A DNA stretch of 64,000 nt. It comes from G963422275 sp963422275. Its GTDB lineage: Bacteria > Pseudomonadota > Alphaproteobacteria > Rhodobacterales > Rhodobacteraceae. The DNA lies in assembly GCA_963422275.1 (NCBI GenBank), contig OY729418.1, positions 2,232,001-2,296,000 on the forward strand, written 5' to 3'. Below the pieces are notes generated by a model, which saw nothing but the letters and a program-made list of their open reading frames with translations, made no database searches and was not told the origin of the DNA. The position numbers and the translations under genes are program-made. Below, one piece after another: positions 55,635 to 63,852 of the stretch; the stretch's first letter is position 1; every line of letters starts with the position of its first letter.

Positions 55635-57059
55635 ATGAACTTAACAAGAGATCGCATTATCGCTAAGCTTCAAAGAGATTGGTTTGGGATCGAGAGCCGA
55701 ACCGACATTACTGATGACGAAAAGGTCACGAAAATCATCCATATAACAGCTTCAGTATGTGCGGGTGTCGCAATTCAGCCTATTCCGTTTGCAGATATGT
55801 TCATACTTACGCCGATTCAAGCGTATATGGGTTCAAGAATAGCTGCTGTAAGAGGGGTCCCAATTTCCAAGAATGAAGCGCTCACGACAATCAAAGAATT
55901 GTTAGGCGTAGCCGGTCTGGGTTGGGGAGCACAACAATTGGCAATAGGAGCCTATAAAATTGGTTTGCCAGGCTTGGGAGGGTTTATGACGCTTCCGCTT
56001 GTTTTCGGACTGACTTATGGCATTGGAAGAATAATGGACGCGTATCTTGTTGGGAAGAGTCGAGGACAAGTGCTTAATCCTAAAGAAATAAAAGAACTTT
56101 GGAAAGCTGCTAATCGGGAAGGAAAATCGTCTGCAAACAAAAAACCTGCAAAGGATTATAGGTTTGAATTCTCAAAGGAAAACAAAACGATAAAATTTAT
56201 TGAAACGAATTTTGACGAACTATTAATCATTGCGTCATTCCAATCTATCCAACATGGCTTTGTCAACGCTGAAGCAGATGAAGCGGTGTTAGCTGCATTT
56301 AAAAGATATTCATCAGACACTCAGGATTTAGAGAGTGTTCAACGCTACCTGAATGATATGTCAGAAGAGCAAATTTCCGGTGTGGTATCCAACGTGAAAG
56401 GCATTCTTCATGAAATGGAATTTGTAAGAATTGAAAACGCCGATGGCGACACGATAAATGCCGCGATGTTTCCTGAAACGAACCACAATGGGTTCGATGT
56501 TATGATGAGCAATTCCAGCACTGGAGAGACTTGGGATGTACAATTAAAAACCACCGACAATAAGGAATATGTCGAAGAATGGTTGGAGAAATACCCAAGC
56601 GGAGAAATTCTTCTCTCAGAGGAAATCGCCGGCGAAATGGGGATTAAGAGTTCGGGGATATCGAATGAAGAAGTCACCACGAAAGTTGAAAGTTTTGTAG
56701 ATCAAATTTTGAATCAAGGGTACAGTAATGCTTTTTGGAACCTTTTCCCAACTCTCTCTCTGCTTTCCGTGTCGATGGTGCTCATTGAACTCTATAAAAG
56801 GATGAAAGGGGGAGAGATCAGTGAAGGTGAGTTTCAAAAAATGGCCACGAGAGCCACTGGATTGAAAATGGCAAAAATAGCTATCTTGACGGGGCTGATG
56901 TGCATACCAGTCTTGAATGTTGCAGTGGGAGCTTCGCTGGTTGCAAAGGTTTTGTATTCTCTAACTTCTTCATCAGAGCTTTCGCCGATTGTCAAACTAC
57001 CAAAAGAACTTTCCCAATCTGACTACAAAAAATCGATTTCTAAGATTGGTTTCTCTTGA
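55635..57059 (+). CDS. DUF697-like membrane protein with possible PD-(D/E)xK-like nuclease domain
   Basis: 474 residues from ATG 55635 with GAGG upstream. Residues ~20-145 resemble DUF697/YcjF: two helix hairpins with IQPIPFADMFILTPIQAYMG and GLPGLGGFMTLPLVFGLTYG. A charged linker and a helical segment (~180-250) follow. Residues ~250-345 look like a restriction-endonuclease-like fold: GILHEMEFVRIEN, ETNHNGFDVMMSN (candidate Asp) and TWDVQLKTTDN (candidate QxK). At ~360-460 are more helices, including two membrane segments. The DNA is clearly more AT-rich than its neighbours, indicating transfer. It sits with the RipA-like gene between two IS982 copies. No such full-length protein is known to me; a phage-defence or conflict role is an inference. 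Confidence 0.6.
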   Translation: MNLTRDRIIAKLQRDWFGIESRTDITDDEKVTKIIHITASVCAGVAIQPIPFADMFILTPIQAYMGSRIAAVRGVPISKNEALTTIKELLGVAGLGWGAQQLAIGAYKIGLPGLGGFMTLPLVFGLTYGIGRIMDAYLVGKSRGQVLNPKEIKELWKAANREGKSSANKKPAKDYRFEFSKENKTIKFIETNFDELLIIASFQSIQHGFVNAEADEAVLAAFKRYSSDTQDLESVQRYLNDMSEEQISGVVSNVKGILHEMEFVRIENADGDTINAAMFPETNHNGFDVMMSNSSTGETWDVQLKTTDNKEYVEEWLEKYPSGEILLSEEIAGEMGIKSSGISNEEVTTKVESFVDQILNQGYSNAFWNLFPTLSLLSVSMVLIELYKRMKGGEISEGEFQKMATRATGLKMAKIAILTGLMCIPVLNVAVGASLVAKVLYSLTSSSELSPIVKLPKELSQSDYKKSISKIGFS

Positions 57060-57244
57060 TGCATTTTGAAGTCAAGCTTTCAAAAGAGTCGCCAATAATC
57101 CAATGTTGCTAGTCAACCACTCCAGAATTCAGTTTTTCTCTCTGACGCACGTTGAAATAATGAACAATAATTTTGGTGAATTGCTTATGCACATGGCTCC
57201 GGTGACACAAGGCATTGTGTCCGGGATATCGGATGATGTCATGT
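57060..57244. other. AT-rich spacer after the DUF697-like gene
   Basis: About 185 bp without a gene, still AT-rich in its first half. Composition changes near 57200 at the start of the IS1595 fossil. Confidence 0.4.
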
Positions 57245-58050
57245 TCGCATGACATTCTTGACGTGGAACCGCCCCATGACCGAAATCCCCGCCAGCCTCA
57301 TCGCCGTCCGGTGTCCCGCCTGCGGCCACGACCGCGGGTGGCAGCTGAAGACCAGGCCCCACGGCTTCGAGTGTGCCCGTTGCCATCGTCAAGCCTCGGT
57401 CGCCGCCGGCACCCTCCTGCACTGAAACCAAGCTGTCGCTCGCGATCTGGTTCCGGGCCGCCTGTCTGATGGCCACCCATTGCAACGGCATCTCCGCCTT
57501 GCAGTTGCAGAAGCGGCTTGGGATTGGGTCCTGCCGCAGCGCCTGGATGCTTGCCGCCAAGCTTCGCCGCGCCATGGCCACCCCCGAGCGCAGCCCGCTG
57601 TCCGGTCTGGTCGGGACCGGCGAGGCCAGCCTGCCGCAACGCGCCGGGCCGCCTGCGGCTGGCCACGGTCTCGTCCTGCAGCGCCAAGGGTCTTGGCAGC
57701 TTCGCTGCGCGCAACACCGCCGCGACCACGATCGTCCAGACAGACGGCTGGAGAGGCTGCAGCGCGCGCGGCGCCTCGGGAGCGCCACCGGCCCCATGTC
57801 GTCGGCGACAGGCTCGCCCATGAAATTCTCGCCTGGATCCACACCGTATTTTCCAACCTCAAGAGCTGGGTGCGGGGCGTCTGCCACGGGCTGCGCGCCA
57901 AGCGCCTCCAACCTGTCTCGGCGAGTTCGTCTTTCGCTTCAATCGGCGCCGAAACCGCCACGCTGCCTTCCTGTCCCTGTTCCTGCAGGCTCTGCGCATC
58001 AAACCTCGCCCCTGCCGCATCTCGATCAAACCGGAACCAAGTGCATAAGC
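57245..58050 (+). pseudogene. IS1595-family transposase remnant
   Basis: Three frames together cover a whole transposase. The zinc ribbon is RCPACGHDRGWQLKTRPHGF with ECARCHRQASVAAGTL. The C-terminal part is HTVFSNLKSWVRGVCHGLRAK, then after a frame change LGEFVFRFNRRRNRHAAFL and SLFLQALRIKPRPCRI to TAA 58048. Several frameshifts break the central DDE region. Co-directional with the DUF697-like gene upstream. Its subgroup differs from the IS1595-like fragments flanking the ankyrin gene. Inactive. Confidence 0.75.
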
Positions 58051-58055
58051 GGTTA

Positions 58056-58768
58056 GCCTGATTTGAGTGTGGCATTGTGCATCCGGTGCGCGCTCGCTGT
58101 CTTGCGCCACGCCTTTTTCGGGGGATCACGACATGCAGTGCCTTCGGCAATTGACCTTGCAAGCCTTGAACATGATCGCAAGACGCGCGCGAGATCTTTC
58201 CGGAACGGATGGACGGCCTGATTCCCTGGGAGCGCCTGGAGGCCCGCATTGCGCCGGTCTGTCCCAAGGGCGGCGACAAGGGGGCAACAGCCGCATCCAC
58301 TGCCGGCGATGCTGCGCGTGCACTGCGTGCAGCTGTTCTGCAATATGAGCGATCCGGCGATGGAGGATCTGCTCTGCGAGGCGGAGAGCGTCCGGCGCTT
58401 TGCCGGGGCGGTGCTTGAGAAGGTTCCGGACGAGACGACGATCCCGACTTCCGCCGCCGGCTGGAGCGCCACGGACTGGCGCACCTGCTGTTTGAGGAGA
58501 TCAGGGATCACCTAGCCTAGCGGTGCAGCCGCCTTGGCGGAGACGGCGAAGGCCAGGGTGCGGGCAAGGGTGGAGCATTCGTTCTGGATCTTGAAGCGGG
58601 CGTTCGGCTGCGACAAGGTTCGCTGCCGGGGGCTGGAAAGGAACGTGCAGCGGCTTGCGCCGCTTTTGGGCTTCTCGAACCTGATGATTGCTCAGCCGCA
58701 CTTGTCGTGACAGGGGAAAAGTGTGTCCGGGATCTGCCGGACCGGCCCTGCGGGGGCTGAAACGGCGG
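58056..58768 (+). pseudogene. IS5-group element remnant, copy D
   Basis: Starts with AGCCTGATTTGAGTGTGGC, aligned just inside the terminal repeats of copies A and B, and continues with MQCLRQLTLQALN, MLRVHCVQLFCNMSDPAMED and VPDETTIPTSAAGW in shifting frames. A deletion then joins it to the C-terminal end (AKARVRARVEHSF-like) at about 58520. The outer left repeat and the central DDE part are missing. Inactive. It directly abuts the IS1595 fossil. Confidence 0.7.
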
Positions 58769-58932
58769 CAGAACAGACCGATTGAATGACCCTATCGGCT
58801 CGTGAAACAGGACTTTCCCATGGTTGCGGATTTGTCGAGTGTGTGTGGATGGGCACTTGGCCAATATTTCGCTTTCCGGTCATTTTTAGCCCAGAAGGGT
58901 GGGTTCAAGAACGGTTCGAATCGGCCTCTTTA

Positions 58933-59940
58933 ACCCGAGTTATGGATAAGCTCTGTTTTCTTTTGGAATGCACCGAATGGCGTCTGGCACGACGATTTTG
59001 CCGATTTTGACCTTTGGCTGCGCCAGAATATAGGCAGCCAGACATGACAGGATATGAACGAAGGCATTTGTTGGGGACCGGTGTCGTGTGTGTTCCAATC
59101 CCATGCTTGATTTCAGTTTATCGAACAGCGTTTCAATGATGAACCGCTTCCGCAACATGATTTTGTCCAGAATGGGCAGAAGAAAGTTTTTCATGTTGCG
59201 GCGAATGCCAGTGATCAGGTGCAGGCCCTGCTGCCACAAACGCTGGAAAAGCGGCTTCGAAATGCAGCCTTTATCGCCGAACGCCTTGCCTTTCAACTCG
59301 GCAATCATGGTCTCAAGCGGCTTGCGGTCGTCGGTGTTTCCAGGCGTGATCTTGACGGCCATGACCTGACCCTTGTCGTTGATGACCAGATGCAGCTTGA
59401 ACCCGAAAAACCACCCCCTGGCGCTGCGGCCCCGCTTGGCCAGTCCCTTGAAGACCTTGTTCCGGTTGATCCGTGCGTTGTGGCAGACAGCGAGCTTGGT
59501 GCTGTCCACAAAATAGACCCCGGTTTCCTCACCGCGAAAGCATTGCATCAAGATGCAAAACGGAACCGGCAAGCGCGGCATCAGAGCGACAAACCGTCCG
59601 CAGCTCGGCAGGTCTCCAAAGCGGTCGCGATATTTCCGCTCCACGCCATGGAACCGGAAAGCCTTGAAATTCTTGAAGGGCGAGAGATGAAACAACACCA
59701 TGATGAAGAGCCTTTCGCTGAGCGAGAGCTTGCCCGAGCGCGAGCGCTGGCGGCCTGTGCCGATCAGCCGATGCCGCTCCCATTCTTCAAAGGTCTTTGC
59801 AAAGTCGTCGAGACAACAGAACAGTGCGATGATGGAGGTGCTCATTGAGGGGATCCCATCCGTTGATTTTGATTGCGGATACAGAATCAGGCCACGCCCG
59901 ATTTGGGAACCCCCTCACCCCTCTTATCCAGAATTGGGGT
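58933..59940 (-). mobile_element. IS982-family element, copy 2 (intact)
   Basis: 1008 bp, same ends as copy 1, flanked by the perfect 6-bp duplication TCTTTA (58927-58932 and 59941-59946). The different duplication shows it inserted independently of copy 1. Same orientation as copy 1. Confidence 0.9.
58940..59845 (-). CDS. IS982-family transposase, copy 2
   Basis: 301 residues, intact, differing from copy 1 by only a few residues (for example AFGDKGCIS for VFGDKGCLS, and RGW for MGW after GRSA). The three DDE positions are kept. It may supply transposase in trans to the frameshifted copy 3. Confidence 0.92.
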   Translation of the reverse strand: MSTSIIALFCCLDDFAKTFEEWERHRLIGTGRQRSRSGKLSLSERLFIMVLFHLSPFKNFKAFRFHGVERKYRDRFGDLPSCGRFVALMPRLPVPFCILMQCFRGEETGVYFVDSTKLAVCHNARINRNKVFKGLAKRGRSARGWFFGFKLHLVINDKGQVMAVKITPGNTDDRKPLETMIAELKGKAFGDKGCISKPLFQRLWQQGLHLITGIRRNMKNFLLPILDKIMLRKRFIIETLFDKLKSSMGLEHTRHRSPTNAFVHILSCLAAYILAQPKVKIGKIVVPDAIRCIPKENRAYP

Positions 59941-60130
59941 TCTTTAAGACTCTGCCGGTTTGCCGGCTGCCGCGATGACCAGCTAGCCGTGATATTCTGC
60001 CAAACCGCTTCCAACTCCATAAAGGGAAACTCAAATTGAGACTCCCACCAAGGAACGTCTGGGCACGTGGAATAACTACCTTAAAGCATCGGCGAGCGGT
60101 CTCGCCCAATAACGGACTCTTCGGTGAGTG

Positions 60131-60703
60131 TCAGCGGTTCAGTCCGGGGACCCACAACACGTCCTTCCCCCCGTTGTCATTGGCAACGCGCGCTGCGACG
60201 AAGAACCAATCCGAAAGGCGGTTGAGGTATCGAACTGCCGACGCGTTGACGGTCTCCCTTTCAGCGAGAGCGAATACATGCCGCTCGGCCCGACGTGCGA
60301 CAGTTCGGCACTGGTGAAGCTTGGCCGCTAGTTCGTTCCCGCCGGGAAGGATAAAGCTTCGAAGGGGAGTCAGTTCGGCGTTCATGTCATCGATTTCAGC
60401 CTCTAGGCGGTCAACTTGGCTGGAAGCGACCCTTAGCGGTGGGTGTTCCGATAGTTCTTTTCCCTCTCCCACCGGTCGGCAAAGATCTGCTCCAAGGTCG
60501 AAGAGGTCGTTCTGTATCGCAGAAAGCCGCTCCCCGAATTGCGCTCCCGCCCCCAAAGTTGCAAGGCCGACAATGGAGTTCAACTCGTCCACCGTACCGT
60601 ATGCCTCCACCCGCAAAGAATTCTTGGGAACCCGAGTTCCGTCACCCAGTCTGGTTTCTCCGCTGTCCCCGGCCCTCGTGTAAATCTTGTTCAGTATGAC
60701 CAC
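60131..60703 (-). CDS. PduO-type ATP:cob(I)alamin adenosyltransferase
   Basis: 190 residues from GTG 60703, just after the HIG1 gene stop. The frame is open upstream but that part is antisense-like to HIG1 coding. N-terminal ATP motif KIYTRAGDSGETRLGDG, central VEAYGTVDELNSIVGLA, and the helical-bundle signature FILPGGNELAAKLHQCRTVARRAER and VRYLNRLSDWFFVAAR. It attaches the adenosyl group to cobalamin, giving coenzyme B12, needed for ethylmalonyl-CoA/methylmalonyl-CoA mutases. In Rhodobacterales it normally precedes etfB; here its downstream neighbour is IS982 copy 2. Confidence 0.93.
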   Translation of the reverse strand: MVILNKIYTRAGDSGETRLGDGTRVPKNSLRVEAYGTVDELNSIVGLATLGAGAQFGERLSAIQNDLFDLGADLCRPVGEGKELSEHPPLRVASSQVDRLEAEIDDMNAELTPLRSFILPGGNELAAKLHQCRTVARRAERHVFALAERETVNASAVRYLNRLSDWFFVAARVANDNGGKDVLWVPGLNR

Positions 60704-60705
60704 GG

Positions 60706-60906
60706 TCAGTTTCCTTTCAAGAATATGAAAACCAGAATCATGACCACTGCTACGGCCTGTGCCAGTATTCTCAGACGCATGATTTTGTTGGCATACTTTC
60801 TGTTGAAATCCCCTCCTCGTGCAAAACCAACGATGCCGACCATGAGTATTGCAAGGACGGCGAAAGCTGCGATGATCACCGGAGCCAGAAGCGGGCCGCC
60901 TTCCAT
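60706..60906 (-). CDS. HIG1-domain (twin transmembrane) small protein
   Basis: 66 residues from ATG 60906, with GGAGGAG upstream. Two helices (VIIAAFAVLAILMVGIVGFA and ILAQAVAVVMILVFIFL) are joined by the conserved loop ARGGDFNRKYANKIMRLR, the HIG_1_N signature. Bacterial HIG1 proteins associate with respiratory complexes such as cytochrome oxidase. The next gene, the adenosyltransferase, starts two bases after this stop, so they are translationally linked. Confidence 0.88.
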   Translation of the reverse strand: MEGGPLLAPVIIAAFAVLAILMVGIVGFARGGDFNRKYANKIMRLRILAQAVAVVMILVFIFLKGN

Positions 60907-60947
60907 TCATCTCCTCCGTGACTGACCAGGGGAAGCGGCTTCACTTG

Positions 60948-61799
60948 TCATGACTTGTACAACAGGTGATCGAGCATTCGGGTTGGCAGAAGACGTTTCC
61001 CGAGACCAGCGAGATAGGTGGGATAGGTTACGTAGTAGCGCGGATTCGGGTTGGGATCCTCCAGAGCACGTATCAGTTTTCGCGTTACTGCCTCGGGCGG
61101 TAGTTCATGAGGGTCCTTTGGTACATCTTTCGCGAAAAGCCGGGGGATCAAGACGCGTTCGTAGAATTCTCGATGAGCTGATTTTTCCCAGTCAATCCAT
61201 TTCTCGAACCAAGTGCAGGATTTTTGGCGAAGCATTGTCGTAATCGGCCCAGGCTCGATGAGCACCACATGTATTTGGGTCCCCCGCAGTTCCAGTCTCA
61301 TCGTGCTGGTCAGCCCTTCAAGTGCGTGCTTGGTCGCATTGTATGCGCCTCTCCAAGGCAATGTCACGAAACCCAGAACCGACGAATTCTGGACAATGCG
61401 TCCGTGACCCTGGGCGCGCATGACTGGGATGACCCTGCGGACGAGATCGTGGTAGCCGAAGAGGTTCGCCTCGAAAATGGCCCGAAGAGCGTCGCGAGGC
61501 AAGTCCTCCACGGCTCCGGGCACCGCATACGCGCCGTTGTTGAACACTGCGTCGATCGTTCCGCCTGTCCGCTCCAAGATCTCGGACACCGCCTGCTCGA
61601 TGCTTGATTCATTCTCGTAATCCAGCGGAACGCTTTCAATCCCTGCCTTGATGAAGTTGTTGCAGTCGGCTGGGTTTCGGCATGTCGCAAACACCCGCCA
61701 TCCGCGATCATGCAGACGCGTTGCCGCATCGTGGCCGATTCCTGACGAGCATCCGGTGATGAGGATGGATTTTTGCCGATCCTTGATGAAATTTGCCAT
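60948..61799 (-). CDS. Short-chain dehydrogenase/reductase
   Basis: 283 residues. NAD(P) motif ILITGCSSGIGHDAATRL, FNNGAYAVPGAVEDL, the catalytic Ser in VQNSSVLGFVTL and YxxxK in GAYNATKHALEGLTS. A longer C-terminal helix region (RYYVTYPTYLAGLGKRLLPTR) suggests a membrane-associated or retinol/lipid-type SDR. It lies ~40 bp before the HIG1 gene on the same strand and is probably first of that operon. Confidence 0.92.
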   Translation of the reverse strand: MANFIKDRQKSILITGCSSGIGHDAATRLHDRGWRVFATCRNPADCNNFIKAGIESVPLDYENESSIEQAVSEILERTGGTIDAVFNNGAYAVPGAVEDLPRDALRAIFEANLFGYHDLVRRVIPVMRAQGHGRIVQNSSVLGFVTLPWRGAYNATKHALEGLTSTMRLELRGTQIHVVLIEPGPITTMLRQKSCTWFEKWIDWEKSAHREFYERVLIPRLFAKDVPKDPHELPPEAVTRKLIRALEDPNPNPRYYVTYPTYLAGLGKRLLPTRMLDHLLYKS

Positions 61800-61994
61800 T
61801 CGTGAAAATGTCGCCTGTGGCCTAGGGAAGCGATTGGACGTCAGATATACTCTTGCACGTTCAATGCAAAGGGAATCAACTGAAACGCAATGGCAGCATG
61901 TTCCCGCTTTAATTGAAACATTCCCCGAACTGCTGAAATGACTTCATGCACATTGGAAAAATACCTGCTCCCAGGCCAGCGGCGTTTCTGCTTA
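61800..61994. other. Intergenic region upstream of the SDR operon
   Basis: About 195 bp that must hold the SDR-HIG1-adenosyltransferase promoter. IS982 copy 3 is inserted immediately upstream; its duplicated target TGCTTA ends this region. Confidence 0.45.
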
Positions 61995-62997
61995 ACCCGA
62001 GTTATGGATAAGCTCTGTTTGCTTTTGGAATGCACCGAATGGCGTCTGGCACGACGATTTTGCCCATTTTGACCTTTGGCTGCGCCAGAATATAGGCAGC
62101 CAGACATGACAGGATATGAACGAAGGCATTTGTTGGGGACCGGTGTCGTGTGCGTTCCAATCCCATGCTCGATTTCAGTTTATCGAACAGCGTTTCAATG
62201 ATGAACCGCTTCCGCAACATGATTTTGTCCAGAATGGGCAGAAGAAAGTTTTTCATGTTGCGGCGAATGCCAGTGATCAGGTGCAGGCCCTGCTGCCACA
62301 AACGCTGGAAAAGCGGCTTCGAAATGCAGCCTTTATCGCCGAACGCCTTGCCTTTCAACTCGGCAATCATGGTCTCAAGCGGCTTGCGGTCGTCGGTGTT
62401 TCCAGGCGTGATCTTGACGGCCATGACCTGACCCTTGTCGTTGATGACCAGATGCAGCTTGAACCCGAAAAACCACCCCATGGTGCTTCGGCCCCGCTTG
62501 GCCAGTCCCTTGAACACCTTGTTCCGGTTGATCCGTGCGTTGTGGCAGACAGCGAGCTTGGCGCTGTCCACAAAATAGATTCCGCTCACCGCGAAAGCAT
62601 TGCATCAAGATGCAAAACGGAACCAGCAAGCGCGGCATCAGAGCGACAAACCGTCCGCAGCTCGGCAGGTCTCCAAAGCAGTCGCGACATTTCCGCTCCA
62701 CGCCATGGAACCGGAAAGCCTTGAAATGCTTGAAGGGCGAGAGATGAAACAGCACCATGATGAAGAGCCTTTCGCTGAGCGAGAGCTTGCCCGAGCGCGA
62801 GCGCTGGCGGCCTGTGCCGATCAGCCGATGCCGCTCCCATTCTTCAAAGGTCTTTGCAAAGTCGTCGAGACAACAGAACAGTGCGATGATAGAGGTGCTC
62901 ATTGAGGGGATCCCATCCGTTGATTTTGGTTGCGGATACAGAATCAGGCCACGCCCGATTTGGGAACCCCCTCACCCCTCTTATCCAGAATTGGGGT
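61995..62997 (-). mobile_element. IS982-family element, copy 3 (5-bp deletion)
   Basis: About 1003 bp, same ends as the other copies, flanked by the perfect 6-bp duplication TGCTTA (just before 61995 and at 62998-63003). Five bases are missing near 62580 relative to copies 1 and 2, which breaks the transposase. Same orientation as copies 1 and 2. Confidence 0.88.
62002..62902 (-). pseudogene. IS982-family transposase, copy 3 (frameshifted)
   Basis: The N-terminal part (62902 down to about 62580) and the C-terminal part (from about 62589 down to 62002) are in different frames. The break is at the position of FRGEETGVYFVDST in the intact copies, where five bases (of the GGTTTCC stretch) are lost. 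The rest is nearly identical to copies 1 and 2, so the loss is recent. The first catalytic Asp lies just after the break. Confidence 0.9.
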
Positions 62998-63003
62998 TGC
63001 TTA

Positions 63004-63849
63004 GGCTGTGTACCCAATTATATGAAGAGATTGCATAAGGGTCTTGTGCAACTGATGATCCTTGGAAGGGGTTTCGACTTATGGCAAGTTCCCGCCACGA
63101 CATGACCGATGCGCAAGAACGACTGCCGGGTTTTCGACGGCATCTTTTTCGTGCTGCGCAGTGGCATCCCATGGCGCGACCTGCCGCGACACTACGGTCC
63201 GTACACGACCTGTTGCAACCGCTGCAATCGATGGAGCAAGGACGGGACTTGGTCGCAGATCATGGAGAAGTTACAGAGACTTGTCGGGCAGGACGACGGT
63301 CCGGACGGCGGCGGAGCCGGGCACTTGAAGACGCGGATGATCGACTCCTCGGCGGTCCGCGTCCACAAGCACGGAGCCGGGTCGCGGAGGGATGCACAGC
63401 CCCGGCACATCGGGCGCAGCCGGGGCGGTCTGACCACCAAAATTCATGTCGCTGTCGACGGCGGGGGCCATCCCACGGCGATGCGGCTGTCGCCCGGTCA
63501 GGTCGCCGACTGCACCCAGGCACTGGCACTGCTCGGCAACGATGACCCAGCAGCAATCGTGATCGGCGACAAGGCTTATGACACCGACGCCATTGTCACC
63601 TGGATCAAAGCCGGCGGCGGCGTCGCCGTCATTCCCTCCAGAAGCCATCGCAAAACGCAGCGTCCGCTGGACCGCAAGGCCTATGCAAGCCGCAATCGCG
63701 CAGAGCGGTTCTTCGCCAGAAGCAAGGAGTTCCGCAGGGTCGCAACGCGCTGCGACAAACGCGCCCGCAACTTCCTCTCCGCCGTCACCCTCGCCGCAGC
63801 ACGCTGCATCCTGCGCAATCTCGCACAAAAATCAATTGAGTCCACAGCC
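63004..63849 (+). mobile_element. IS5-family element, IS427-like group
   Basis: About 846 bp with inverted ends GGCTGTGTACCCAATTATA on the left and, on the complement of the right, GGCTGTGGACTCAATTGAT. TA dinucleotides flank both ends, consistent with the TA-type target duplication of IS427-group elements. Its left end abuts the target duplication of IS982 copy 3. Transposase frames lie inside (63081-63852). Confidence 0.8.
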
Positions 63850-63852
63850 TAG
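63081..63852 (+). pseudogene. IS427-type transposase, N-terminal part deleted or frameshifted
   Basis: The main frame (63109-63852) encodes an intact DDE core: MIDSSAVRVHKHGAG, VIGDKAYDTDAIVTW and RNRAERFFARSKEFRRVATR. RVFDGIFFVLRSGIPWRDLP precedes it, as in IS427 OrfA. The usual N-terminal ~30-40 residues are represented only by MASSRHDMTDAQ in another frame (63081), directly joined to the later part. A small internal deletion therefore seems to have removed about 20 codons. The TAG stop uses the flanking TA. Whether frameshifting can still give a product is unknown. Confidence 0.75.

Noticed and set aside
58895..58932. GGTTCGAATCGG motif resembling a tRNA T-arm
   Set aside because: No matching acceptor, D or anticodon arms could be folded around it.
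53997..59940. Composite transposon made of IS982 copies 1 and 2 carrying the nuclease-like module
   Set aside because: Each copy has its own perfect 6-bp duplication, so they inserted separately rather than moving together.
60704..60910. Longer adenosyltransferase start at 60910
   Set aside because: The extension overlaps the HIG1 gene in another frame and does not resemble adenosyltransferases, which start just before KIYTRAGD.
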